Below, piece by piece: positions 50,086 to 58,044 of a stretch of DNA of 64,000 bases; position 1 is the first letter of the stretch; each line of letters starts with the position of its first letter. This DNA comes from an uncultured Chlamydiae bacterium. Lineage in GTDB: Bacteria; Chlamydiota; Chlamydiia; Chlamydiales; Rhabdochlamydiaceae. The notes beneath the pieces were generated by a model. It was not told where the DNA came from. It ran no database searches and worked only from the letters and a program-made list of their open reading frames with translations. The DNA lies in contig CAIJXB010000051.1 of NCBI GenBank assembly GCA_903824495.1, forward strand, positions 79,387 to 143,386, given 5' to 3'. Both the position numbers and the translations under genes were made by a program.

Positions 50086-52044
50086 TTATGTCCTATTTGC
50101 TAGTTCTGTTTCAATCGCAGCTACTTCTTTTGCGGTGATCCACTTATCTGTATTTTTTTCAGCAAGACGAACGATCATCAAAACAAAAATACCGAGAAGT
50201 GAAACACCTGAGAGCCAGAAAATTTGCCATGTCAAAGCAAATCCTAAGACGAAAGCGCAGGCTCCCATCATAGGACCGATTGCGGTGTGTTTAGGCATCA
50301 AAATGTCTTCATACTTTTTAGATTTAGGTATGTGATTTTGTTTCATCGTCCAGAAGGGGTCGTGATCATCAACTTCTGGAATGACAGCAAAGTTGTATTC
50401 AGGAGGAGGGGAGGGGATAGACCACTCAAGTGTTCTACCATTCCAAGGATCTCCTGTAAGGTCTCTATTTTGTTTGTGTCTTAAAACGCTAACAAAGATT
50501 TGGAGGACCTGAAAACCAATTCCTAGAAGGATGAGTCCGACACCACAAGCGGCCGTCCAGAAAAGGGGCTGCCAGCCTGTTGAAGAGTCGTAGTGGTCAA
50601 GGCGTCTTGTAGCTCCCATGAGTCCAAGAACATAAAGGGGCATAAAGGCGACTAAAAAGCCAAGGATCCAAGAATAAGCAGCATATTTGCCATACTTGTC
50701 TTCTAGCTTAAATCCTAAGATTTTGGGGAACCAGTAAGTGACCCCTGCAAAAAGAGCAAATAAAACGCCGCCGATCACCATTGAATGGAAGTGGGCGATT
50801 AAAAATAAGCTGTTGTGTACTTGGAAGTCAACGGGGGCGATGGACAAAAGCATCCCGGTCATGCCGCCTGTTGTAAAGATGAGCACAAAGCCTAAAAACC
50901 AAAGCATAGGAGAGGTAAAGACGATCTTGCCCCTATACATCGTAAAGAGCCAATTGAAAATCTTTGCTCCTGTTGGAATAGCGATCAGCATCGTCATGAT
51001 TCCAAAGAAGGCATTGACATATCCACCTGCTCCCATCGTAAAGAAGTGATGGAGCCATACGATGAAAGATAGTAGTGTAATAGCAGCGAGCGCCCAGACC
51101 ATTGAGACATACCCAAAGAGCCTTTTGTGTGAAAAGGTCGCGACAACTTCTGAATACACTCCAAAGGCCGGCAAGACTAAGATATATACCTCAGGATGCC
51201 CCCAAGCCCAGATGAGGTTGATGTACATCATGGGATTGCCACCAAAATCTGGAGTGAAAAAGTGCATGCCAAGGTAGCGGTCTAGTGTGAGCATTCCAAT
51301 CGTTGCAGTTAATATAGGGAACGCAAAAATGATCAAGACAATCGAGCTTAGAGCGCTCCATACAAAAAGAGGCATTTTCATAAAGGTCATGCCAGGGCAG
51401 CGCATCTTGATGATCGTTACAAAGAAATTGATACCGGCAAGCAAGCTTCCTATCCCTGCGATCTGCACGCTCCAAATCCAGTAATCGACCCCGACACCGG
51501 GGCTGTACCTCAGGCCCGATAGAGGGGGATAGGCCACCCATCCCGTAATGGCAAAGTCTCCGACAATCATAGATGTGATAAGAAGTGATCCTCCAACGAC
51601 AAACAGATAAAAACTAATCGCGTTTAAAAAGGGGAAGGCAACATCTCTTGCACCGATCTGAAGAGGGACTACTAAGTTCATCATTCCAAAGACAAATCCC
51701 ATGCCGACGAAGAAGATCATCGTAGCGCCGTGCGCTGTAAATACTTGCTGGAAGTGATCCGCTGTCAAATAACCATGAGAGGCATCTACTGAAAACATTT
51801 GCTGGAGTCTGATCATGGCAGCATCAGAGACTCCTTTAAAGAGCATTATCGCGCTGAATGCGATGTACATGACGCCGATCTTTTTAGGATCAAGGGATGT
51901 GAGGTATTCTTTCCAAAGCCACTTCCATCTTTTTGTGTAGAACAAAAGAGCGCAGGCTCCTAAAAGACCTCCGATGATCATGACAACCCCGATCATCTGA
52001 ACCCAGTCGTGTTTGAAGGCATCAAGCGTTAACTTTCCAAACAT
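50086..52044 (-). CDS. cyoB: Cytochrome bo3 quinol oxidase subunit I
   Basis: The 652-residue protein is the catalytic heme-copper subunit. WAWGHPEVYILVLPAFG holds the CuB His and the cross-linked Tyr, IVWLHHFFTMGAG the paired CuB His, and LFLIAHFHSMVIGGV the low- and high-spin heme His. It reduces oxygen with ubiquinol and pumps protons. AAAGGAA lies 6 bases before ATG. It is the second gene of the operon, 15 bases after cyoA. Confidence 0.98.
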   Translation of the reverse strand: MFGKLTLDAFKHDWVQMIGVVMIIGGLLGACALLFYTKRWKWLWKEYLTSLDPKKIGVMYIAFSAIMLFKGVSDAAMIRLQQMFSVDASHGYLTADHFQQVFTAHGATMIFFVGMGFVFGMMNLVVPLQIGARDVAFPFLNAISFYLFVVGGSLLITSMIVGDFAITGWVAYPPLSGLRYSPGVGVDYWIWSVQIAGIGSLLAGINFFVTIIKMRCPGMTFMKMPLFVWSALSSIVLIIFAFPILTATIGMLTLDRYLGMHFFTPDFGGNPMMYINLIWAWGHPEVYILVLPAFGVYSEVVATFSHKRLFGYVSMVWALAAITLLSFIVWLHHFFTMGAGGYVNAFFGIMTMLIAIPTGAKIFNWLFTMYRGKIVFTSPMLWFLGFVLIFTTGGMTGMLLSIAPVDFQVHNSLFLIAHFHSMVIGGVLFALFAGVTYWFPKILGFKLEDKYGKYAAYSWILGFLVAFMPLYVLGLMGATRRLDHYDSSTGWQPLFWTAACGVGLILLGIGFQVLQIFVSVLRHKQNRDLTGDPWNGRTLEWSIPSPPPEYNFAVIPEVDDHDPFWTMKQNHIPKSKKYEDILMPKHTAIGPMMGACAFVLGFALTWQIFWLSGVSLLGIFVLMIVRLAEKNTDKWITAKEVAAIETELANRT

Positions 52045-52059
52045 GTCGTTTCCTTTGCG

Positions 52060-52929
52060 TTAGGGCATCATGTATTTCATAATAATTGAGTCGTAAAGAG
52101 CTTCATCTTTTAAGGAGTAGAATGAAACGGGATCATATTCTGTCGGAAGAGCAAGTTTATCATAGAGATCCAAAGTTAAGTCTTCAGAATCCTTTCGAAC
52201 AGACCTTGCCCATGCATTGAATTCAGCCTCCGAGCTTGCTTTGGCTGTGAATATCATCCCTGCAAAGCCATTCCCGCTTATATTGGAAGAGGAGCCTCGA
52301 TAGCTTCCTGCTTCATCAGCAATCAGATGCAGTTTTGTGTTCATTCCAGGCATTGCATAGATCTGTCCACCAAGCTGAGGGATCCAAAACGAGTTCATGG
52401 GAGCGTCTGCTGTGATGTCGAAATTGATCGGTGTTTTTTCCGGGAATTGCACAAAGTTGATTGTTGCAATCTTTTGCTCCGGATAGATAAAGAGCCATTT
52501 CCACTGCAGAGCAACAACTTGAATTCTTAAAGGTTTTACATCGGACTTCAAGGGTTTGAAAGGGTCGAGATCAAGGCAGCTTTTGAAGGTCAAAACGCTC
52601 AAAAGTGCAACGATGATGCAAGGAAATCCCCACCAGACAAGTTCTAAAATCCAACTATTGTCCCACTCAGGATGGTACTTTGCTTTTTTATTGCCTGCTC
52701 GAAATTTGCAGCAGATAACGACAGTTAAAACAAGGACCGGAACAACGACTGTAAGCATCAAAAGAGATGTGATGTAAAGTAGATCCCGTTCCTCAAAAGC
52801 GATGAGTCCTTTCGGATCTAATACGGCCATGTTCTTGGTGTATAAATAGATGCCGATTTGTATCAGCACAGCTAAAGATACCAAGACTAAAAATGCAATT
52901 TTGAGTTTTTTCTTCAAGGCTTTACCCAT
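52060..52929 (-). CDS. cyoA: Cytochrome bo3 quinol oxidase subunit II
   Basis: The 289-residue protein has two N-terminal membrane segments and a periplasmic cupredoxin domain (SFWIPQLGGQIYAMPGM). The region where cytochrome c oxidases bind CuA has SSSNISGNGFAGM with no Cys, so this is a quinol oxidase. No lipobox Cys is present near the N-terminus, in contrast to E. coli CyoA. It is the first gene of the leftward cyoABCDE operon. No clear promoter was found in the 82 bases upstream. Confidence 0.96.
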   Translation of the reverse strand: MGKALKKKLKIAFLVLVSLAVLIQIGIYLYTKNMAVLDPKGLIAFEERDLLYITSLLMLTVVVPVLVLTVVICCKFRAGNKKAKYHPEWDNSWILELVWWGFPCIIVALLSVLTFKSCLDLDPFKPLKSDVKPLRIQVVALQWKWLFIYPEQKIATINFVQFPEKTPINFDITADAPMNSFWIPQLGGQIYAMPGMNTKLHLIADEAGSYRGSSSNISGNGFAGMIFTAKASSEAEFNAWARSVRKDSEDLTLDLYDKLALPTEYDPVSFYSLKDEALYDSIIMKYMMP

Positions 52930-53011
52930 TTGAATCAGTTTTTCTAAAACTTTCTTTTTACATTAAGAGAGTTCTATATGTCTAGTACAAATAGGTTGCC
53001 TATCAGGTTTT

Positions 53012-53953
53012 TTATGTAACTTGGAAAAGATTTACCCATCCCTCTTGTATAGGATTTTCAATGGAAAAGTCAGGAGGGGAGAGTAATTGTAGATTGTAGT
53101 TTCCGCTCGAGTCTGGAGTCATGTCTTTGAGCTTTCTAATTGTTCCAACTTCTAATTGGAAGCTGCCATCTGGTTTTAAAAGAGCTAATTTGTACTCGCA
53201 GGTTTCTTTTTTTCCTCGAATTGCTACCTCCCAATAATTAGGTCCACAACGTCCAAGATCCATTGGAATGGCTTTTTTCCAACGGTTCATTCCAATACCG
53301 GTTCCACAAATGGCCAAGTTGTAGCCTTTTTCAATAGCAATATCTTCGATCCAGATGCTAGCAACGATGTAGTCGCTTTTATCGAACTCTTCTTTAGAAA
53401 TTACACCAAACTGTGGATGCGTGCCACTTACAATTTCTTCAAGAACAGAAGCTGATGCTTCGAAATTTTCTTTCAAAGGTTTCTCTTTTTTGGCTTTTGA
53501 GAAGTTGATGCAATTGCCAAAGTCTGATTCTAACGTTTGATTAGAAACGACCCAAAAGCCAGAACTCATAAGAATAATAGGAGCCACAATGTCCCTGATT
53601 TTTAGTATAGAGGTGAGATTCATTGAAGGGTTAGGAAGTTCGATACTCTCATCTGAAATGCCACCCACATAAAATACGATAGCTTTGAAGGATCTTTCTG
53701 AAGAATTTTTTTGCGGAGCTTCAAGGACTGCAACATCGGACTTGTGAGTTCCTTTAAAAAACTCATCGCTCTTGCTAAAATAACCTACAAGTTTGCCTTG
53801 AGCTGCTGTGTTAAAGATGTCTTGTACTTTTTTAGGGCAACCCTCAGAAACAAAGCTTCGTGCCCACCCATCTTGAGTGATTTTTTGCCAGGCTTCTTGA
53901 TATGCATTGAATGCATTAGTAGCGTAGTGGGTTAATGAGCTTAGGAATGACAT
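53012..53953 (-). CDS. Hypothetical protein with CBM20-like C-terminal domain
   Basis: The 313-residue protein is not recognised as a whole. Residues about 222-290 read like a starch-binding CBM20 module: a strand with GTGIGMNRWKKAIPMDL (where CBM20 has LGxWxxxxAxxL), NYWEVAIRG, then EYKLALLKPDGSFQLEVG. The conserved Trp, EYK and DG positions all match. The N-terminal 215 residues (helical start SSLTHYATNAFNAYQEAW, then IVFYVGGISDESIEL) are unknown. No signal peptide is present. If the match is right, it binds glycogen or starch, which chlamydiae store or meet in the host. CBM20 similarity is from pattern recognition only. It is a single leftward gene. Confidence 0.58.
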   Translation of the reverse strand: MSFLSSLTHYATNAFNAYQEAWQKITQDGWARSFVSEGCPKKVQDIFNTAAQGKLVGYFSKSDEFFKGTHKSDVAVLEAPQKNSSERSFKAIVFYVGGISDESIELPNPSMNLTSILKIRDIVAPIILMSSGFWVVSNQTLESDFGNCINFSKAKKEKPLKENFEASASVLEEIVSGTHPQFGVISKEEFDKSDYIVASIWIEDIAIEKGYNLAICGTGIGMNRWKKAIPMDLGRCGPNYWEVAIRGKKETCEYKLALLKPDGSFQLEVGTIRKLKDMTPDSSGNYNLQLLSPPDFSIENPIQEGWVNLFQVT

Positions 53954-54284
53954 GGTCTTTCTCCTTGGAAATTTTAAATGCCACGGATTCTACAAATAGC
54001 ACCTCATTTATATCTACGGTTAAAGTGTTGTAAATGTTTCTTAAAAAAACACCTTTCAGTCGAAAAGATAAAAAATCGCATCTATCCGTAAGTTAGTATC
54101 TTGTGTGTTTAATGTTGGGCCCTTTCAAGCTCAAAGTGTACTGGATTTTCTAGACGCTTCGTCTCAAGAGTCTTAAATAATTAACTCTATCATGCAATCT
54201 AAAGCCTTTTTATAAAAAAATATTTGCTATAAATATAAAAAAAACTAAAGTGAAGAGAACCTCAACAACCTTTAGGAGTGTGTG
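53954..54284 (+). other. 331-bp divergent intergenic region
   Basis: It lies between the CBM20-like gene and the bufferin operon, which are read away from each other. A small hairpin (GACG-CTT-CGTC, about 54147) and an AT-rich stretch with TATAAA at about 54230 are visible. No convincing -35 partner or metal-regulator box could be made out by eye. AGGAG at 54274-54278 is the ribosome-binding site of the first operon gene. Confidence 0.4.
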
Positions 54285-54656
54285 ATGGACAATAATTTAA
54301 AGATTAGTACTTTGGCTGTTTTTGGCCTTGTTGCAGCGTCGATGGGATCTTTAGGAGCTGATTGCTCTCGTCCTATGACTGCTGAGATGCAGCCTATGTA
54401 TTCTATGCTAGATGATGCACATAAAAAGATGTTTGATTCGATGAATTGCGAAGGTCAAGATCAAGCGATGCAAATGATGAGCCAAACTTGCGCGGGAAAA
54501 AATTCTTGCAAAGGCATGAATTCTTGCAAAAGCGCTAAAAATAGCTGCGCAGGACAAGGTTCTTGTGCTGGGACATCTATGGGACCATTCAAAGATAAAA
54601 ATAAAGCTGTTGATCTAGCAAACAAACGCATGAATATGATGAATGATAATTCATAA
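54285..54656 (+). CDS. BufA-like Cys-rich RiPP precursor (bufferin type)
   Basis: The 123-residue protein has a signal peptide (NNLKISTLAVFGLVAASMGSLGA), an acidic-neutral middle rich in Met, and a core with five Cys in 30 residues: TCAGKNSCKGMNSCKSAKN, then SCAGQGSCAG. Two more Cys lie at about residues 27 and 54. Bufferin (BufA) precursors share a signal peptide, such xxCxG/NxCKG repeats and a partner DUF692 enzyme that modifies the Cys; the products bind copper in the periplasm. AGGAG lies 6 bases before ATG 54285 (a GTG precedes it by one codon). The 3' end overlaps the DUF692 gene by 14 bases. Which Cys are modified is unknown. Confidence 0.85.
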   Translation: MDNNLKISTLAVFGLVAASMGSLGADCSRPMTAEMQPMYSMLDDAHKKMFDSMNCEGQDQAMQMMSQTCAGKNSCKGMNSCKSAKNSCAGQGSCAGTSMGPFKDKNKAVDLANKRMNMMNDNS

Positions 54657-55473
54657 TTTAGGCATTGGAATTGGGCTTCGCCCTCAGCACTATAAAGAGA
54701 TCCTTCAATCTGACAAGATCATTGATTGGTTTGAGATCATTAGTGAAAACTTTATGGTTGATGGTGGAGCTCCCCTTGCAATGCTCGATAAAATTCTCGA
54801 GAGATACCCCGTGGTCCAACATGGGGTATCTCTCGCTATTGGTAGTCCGGATCCGCTCGATTATGACTATTTAAAAAAACTCAAAAATCTTGCCAGAAAA
54901 ACTAAAACACCTTGGATTTCCGACCATCTGTCATGGGGTCGTCTAGAGGGATCTCATTTTCATGATTTACTTCCTCTGCCCTATACCCAAGAGGTTGTTA
55001 ATTATGTCGCTGAAAGAGCGAGGATCGTTCAAGATTTTCTGGAACTTCCCTTTGCTTTAGAGAACTTATCGTCTTATGCCTCTTTTTGTCAGGACCAAAT
55101 GCCTGAGTGGGAGTTTTATAGCGCGGTTGTAGAAAAAGCTGATATTTCCATGATGCTCGATGTGAATAATATTTATGTTTCAAGTCGCAATCATCATTTT
55201 GACCCTCGCACCTATTATGAAAATATTCCACTGAGTCGTGTCATTCAAATCCACTTAGCAGGACATAGTGATTATGGGGATTATATCCTTGATACTCATG
55301 ATGATTTTGTCTGTGATGAGGTATGGAAAATATATTCAGAGGTAATCTCGAAAACAGGTCCTGTTTCAACGTTGCTTGAGTGGGATGAGCGTTTTATTTC
55401 ATTTGAAGAGACTTGCAAAGAAGCATTACGCGCAAAAGATTACCAAGCCCAAGCCTTGAGTGTCTTAAAATGA
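54643..55473 (+). CDS. DUF692/MNIO multinuclear iron oxidase, BufB-like
   Basis: The 276-residue protein is a DUF692 TIM-barrel enzyme. GIGIGLRPQHYKEIL opens it, and metal-ligand motifs follow in order: FEIISENFM, VVQHGVSLAIG, WISDHLSWG, FALENLSSY, LDVNNIYVSSRNH and IHLAGHSDYGDYILDTHDDFV. Members use two or three irons to turn peptide Cys into oxazolone-thioamide or related groups. It begins inside the precursor gene and ends at ATGA shared with the DUF2063 gene, so three products are coupled. Its substrate is almost certainly the precursor just upstream. Confidence 0.93.
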   Translation: MIIHNLGIGIGLRPQHYKEILQSDKIIDWFEIISENFMVDGGAPLAMLDKILERYPVVQHGVSLAIGSPDPLDYDYLKKLKNLARKTKTPWISDHLSWGRLEGSHFHDLLPLPYTQEVVNYVAERARIVQDFLELPFALENLSSYASFCQDQMPEWEFYSAVVEKADISMMLDVNNIYVSSRNHHFDPRTYYENIPLSRVIQIHLAGHSDYGDYILDTHDDFVCDEVWKIYSEVISKTGPVSTLLEWDERFISFEETCKEALRAKDYQAQALSVLK

Positions 55474-56330
55474 AAAATGAGACCCCGATGCCTCCTGCAG
55501 ATCTACTTTCGCTGCAAACATGGTTTGGTGGCATTATTACAAGGGCCTTAGGCGAAAACAATCAAATAGAACCTATCGCTCCCTCAGGACGTCCTTTGTC
55601 TGAAGAGGCTGCTGAGTTTGTTTCTTCAGGGCCGAATCTAACGGCTGATCAAAAAATGGAAATCTATAACCGCCAATACTGGTGGAGGCTCATTTCTATT
55701 CTTCATGAGAATTTCCCGGGCCTTACGCGCTTATTCGGTTATGAGGATTTCAATAGATCAATAGCGGTTCCCTTTTTGGTCGAACATCCGCCTAAGCATT
55801 GGTCTCTTTCCAAATTAGGAGACACACTAGAAAATTGGCTTCTGATGCGTTATACGGCTGCAGATAAACTACTGGTTTCTCATATGGCAGCACTTGACTT
55901 TGCCTATCAATCAGTCTTTTTTGCTCCTACCCCTGTTTTGCTAGCCGTTGAAATGGATCTTATATCTACGCCATTGACACTTCAAGGGCATGTTAAACTT
56001 TTTAAGCTGCCCTTCGATCTATTTTCTTTTCGAAGTAGCCTGATTAAAGAGGACGTAGAATTTTGGATAGAGTCAGATTTCCCTACCTTATCAAAAGGTC
56101 GTGATTATTTTTTTGTCCTTTATCGCGATCGTGACAACCTTCTTTCCTATCGAGAAATTCAAGAAGGGCAGTGGGCTTTGCTAGAGGGGATAAGTAGAGG
56201 ATTGACTTTGCAAGAGTCTTGTGATTGTTTAGAAGAAGCAGGAGGAGAAGGAGCTAATGAGGCTAGATCTTTTCTTGCCCAGTGGATCCAAGAGTGGATT
56301 CACAGAAATTGGTTGAATAAACGCTATTGA
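55470..56330 (+). CDS. DUF2063 partner protein, BufC-like
   Basis: The 286-residue protein starts at ATG 55470, overlapping the previous stop by 4 bases. The N-terminal half fits the DUF2063 pattern: QKMEIYNRQYWWRLISILHE, NFPGLTRLFGYEDFNRSIAV and FLVEHPPKHWSLSKLGDTL. In characterised MNIO systems a partner of this type binds the precursor leader and brings it to the oxidase. The C-terminal half (about 160-286) has a second helical domain. No signal or membrane segment is seen, so the modification happens in the cytoplasm before export. Confidence 0.9.
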   Translation: MKNETPMPPADLLSLQTWFGGIITRALGENNQIEPIAPSGRPLSEEAAEFVSSGPNLTADQKMEIYNRQYWWRLISILHENFPGLTRLFGYEDFNRSIAVPFLVEHPPKHWSLSKLGDTLENWLLMRYTAADKLLVSHMAALDFAYQSVFFAPTPVLLAVEMDLISTPLTLQGHVKLFKLPFDLFSFRSSLIKEDVEFWIESDFPTLSKGRDYFFVLYRDRDNLLSYREIQEGQWALLEGISRGLTLQESCDCLEEAGGEGANEARSFLAQWIQEWIHRNWLNKRY

Positions 56331-56338
56331 GGTAAATC

Positions 56339-56809
56339 ATGTTCATGAATATTTGGGGAAGAATTAAGGCTATAGGGGATTTTTCAAGTTCATACTTATT
56401 GCTAGTAATTCGCCTTTACTGGGGCTATCAGTTTGCTATTACAGGATTTGGTAAGCTAACGCATCTAGGCGATATAGCGAATTATTTTCAGTCCTTAGGC
56501 ATTCCTTTTCCGATGCTCAATGCTACTTTAGCAGGCTGCACAGAAATGATAGGGGGCACCTTGCTTTTTCTTGGGCTTTTTTCTCGCATCGCTGCAATTC
56601 CTCTATTAGGTGTCATGACAGTGGCTTATTTGACTGCAGAATCTGATTCACTCGTGATTTTATGGAACACTCTTGACCCTACCCAATTTTTCAGCAGAAC
56701 ACCCTTTTTATTTGCTTACGGGACATTGATTGTATTTTGTTTTGGTCCCGGGAAAATTTCTATTGATTACTGGTTAACTGGCGCTCATAGGATTCGAACT
56801 ATGCCTTAA
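56339..56809 (+). CDS. DoxX-family membrane protein, BufD-like
   Basis: The 156-residue protein has four membrane segments. RLYWGYQFAITGFGKLTHLG is the DoxX signature, and AGCTEMIGGTLLFLGLFSRIAAI is the second segment with the conserved Glu. DoxX proteins accompany DUF692/DUF2063 genes in bufferin operons and may deal with electron or thiol chemistry at the membrane. GAGG lies 6 bases before ATG, 8 bases after the previous stop. Confidence 0.92.
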   Translation: MFMNIWGRIKAIGDFSSSYLLLVIRLYWGYQFAITGFGKLTHLGDIANYFQSLGIPFPMLNATLAGCTEMIGGTLLFLGLFSRIAAIPLLGVMTVAYLTAESDSLVILWNTLDPTQFFSRTPFLFAYGTLIVFCFGPGKISIDYWLTGAHRIRTMP

Positions 56810-56826
56810 ATTGCGGAGATATCTCA

Positions 56827-57579
56827 ATGGATCCATCAGAAGAGAAAATGTTCATTCTTATCTGTGATATAAGCGGATACACGTCTTTCATGGTAAAAAA
56901 TCAAATGGACTACATCCATGGTGTAATGCTTATTAAGGGTTTACTGGACTCTTTAATTGAAGAGATCAAATTGCCGATGCAGATTTCCAAGATAGAAGGA
57001 GATGCGATCTTCTTCTATCTGCTAGAGGACCACATGCCGGAAGAATTTAAAAAAGATCGCATCTTACTGGGTGAAAAAATCCTCAACTTCTACAAAGTTT
57101 TCTATTCGAAAATTGAAGCTTTAAAAAATTCAACAGATTGCCAGTGTGGGGCCTGTTCGAACTTGGATAAGCTCGATCTTAAGATCATCGTGCATTTTGG
57201 AAAAGCGTTAATGGTAAAGATTGGACTCTTTCCAGAGATCCAAGGGGTTCCTGTGATCATTGCCCATCGTCTTTTAAAGAATACGATCAATAAGTCTCTT
57301 TATTTACTAGCGACGGATGAAGCGTATCAGCGTATGGGTTTTCCAGCTGGTATAAAAGTTGAATCTTCCATGCAAGATGTCAAAGACGTGGGGTCTGTTG
57401 AAGTGCATGTTTGTTTCCCCGAGATTAAAAAACCGGAGCCTTCTGAAAAGGTAAAGCCATCCGCATGGACACTTAAAAAAACACATTTTAACTTGTTTTT
57501 GGGGGATTTGCTTTTCAAACTTCACATAAGAAAAATCCCATACTTCCGAAATCTAACTCGTCCAAAAGACATAAAATAG
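56827..57579 (+). CDS. DUF2652 cyclase-fold protein
   Basis: The 250-residue protein resembles class III nucleotidyl-cyclase folds (DUF2652): FILICDISGYTSFM (about 9-22) matches the metal-binding first strand, and SKIEGDAIFFYL (about 55-66) the GDAxF turn. DCQCGACSN (about 103-111) clusters three Cys that may bind a metal. QGVPVIIAHRLLKN follows the cyclase RVNxAxRL region. GGAG lies 8 bases before ATG, and only 17 bases separate it from the DoxX gene, so it is the last gene of the bufferin-type operon. Whether it makes a cyclic nucleotide is unknown. Confidence 0.75.
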   Translation: MDPSEEKMFILICDISGYTSFMVKNQMDYIHGVMLIKGLLDSLIEEIKLPMQISKIEGDAIFFYLLEDHMPEEFKKDRILLGEKILNFYKVFYSKIEALKNSTDCQCGACSNLDKLDLKIIVHFGKALMVKIGLFPEIQGVPVIIAHRLLKNTINKSLYLLATDEAYQRMGFPAGIKVESSMQDVKDVGSVEVHVCFPEIKKPEPSEKVKPSAWTLKKTHFNLFLGDLLFKLHIRKIPYFRNLTRPKDIK

Positions 57580-57656
57580 TGATTGGAGGATAGGTCTCAT
57601 ATCTTGTTGGCTTTCAACCTGTTATATTCTTTCGTCAATGTGTTGAGTTTTTTTGT

Positions 57657-57702
57657 TTGACAGCCTACCTATTTTGTCGGTTATAATACCTATTATATAG
57701 GT
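57657..57702 (+). promoter_or_regulatory. Promoter and probable operator of the winged-helix/nucleotidyltransferase pair
   Basis: TTGACA (57657-57662) and TATAAT (57682-57687) are 19 bases apart, slightly long. ACCTATT occurs as a direct repeat at 57667-57673 and 57688-57694, and ACCTAT-TAT-ATAGGT (57688-57702) is a perfect inverted repeat between the -10 box and the start codon. This placement suits self-repression by the winged-helix protein. Confidence 0.6.
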
Positions 57703-57708
57703 GTATAT

Positions 57709-58044
57709 ATGCTTGAGTATCTTTTTTCGAACAAGAACGTTGAAAAAATTTTGATCTATCTTTGTTTGCATGGGAAGGCGAATGCTTCAGAACTTCGAGT
57801 TGTTTTTGGTTCTGCCTTGGATCCTATTCAGAAAACCTTGCGCAAATTGGAAAGTGGGGGTTTGCTCGTCAGCTTTTTAGAAGGAAAGACGCGTGTATTT
57901 CAATGGAACCCTCGTTATCCTTTTCTTAAAGAAATCCAAGCTTTATCTGAGAAGGCGTATGGATATCTTCCTTCGGACATTCAAGAATCACAATATCAAG
58001 TAAACAGAAGAAAAAGACCTAGAAAGACAGGAAAGTCTTTATGA
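57709..58044 (+). CDS. Winged-helix regulator, antitoxin-like
   Basis: The 111-residue protein is an ArsR/MarR-like winged helix: EKILIYLCLHGKANASEL, then DPIQKTLRKLESGGLLVSF as recognition helix and EGKTRVFQWN as wing. The C-terminus is strongly basic (NRRKRPRKTGKSL). It overlaps the nucleotidyltransferase gene by 4 bases (ATGA), the usual arrangement of winged-helix/nucleotidyltransferase modules. Promoter repeats just upstream suggest autoregulation. Confidence 0.7.
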   Translation: MLEYLFSNKNVEKILIYLCLHGKANASELRVVFGSALDPIQKTLRKLESGGLLVSFLEGKTRVFQWNPRYPFLKEIQALSEKAYGYLPSDIQESQYQVNRRKRPRKTGKSL

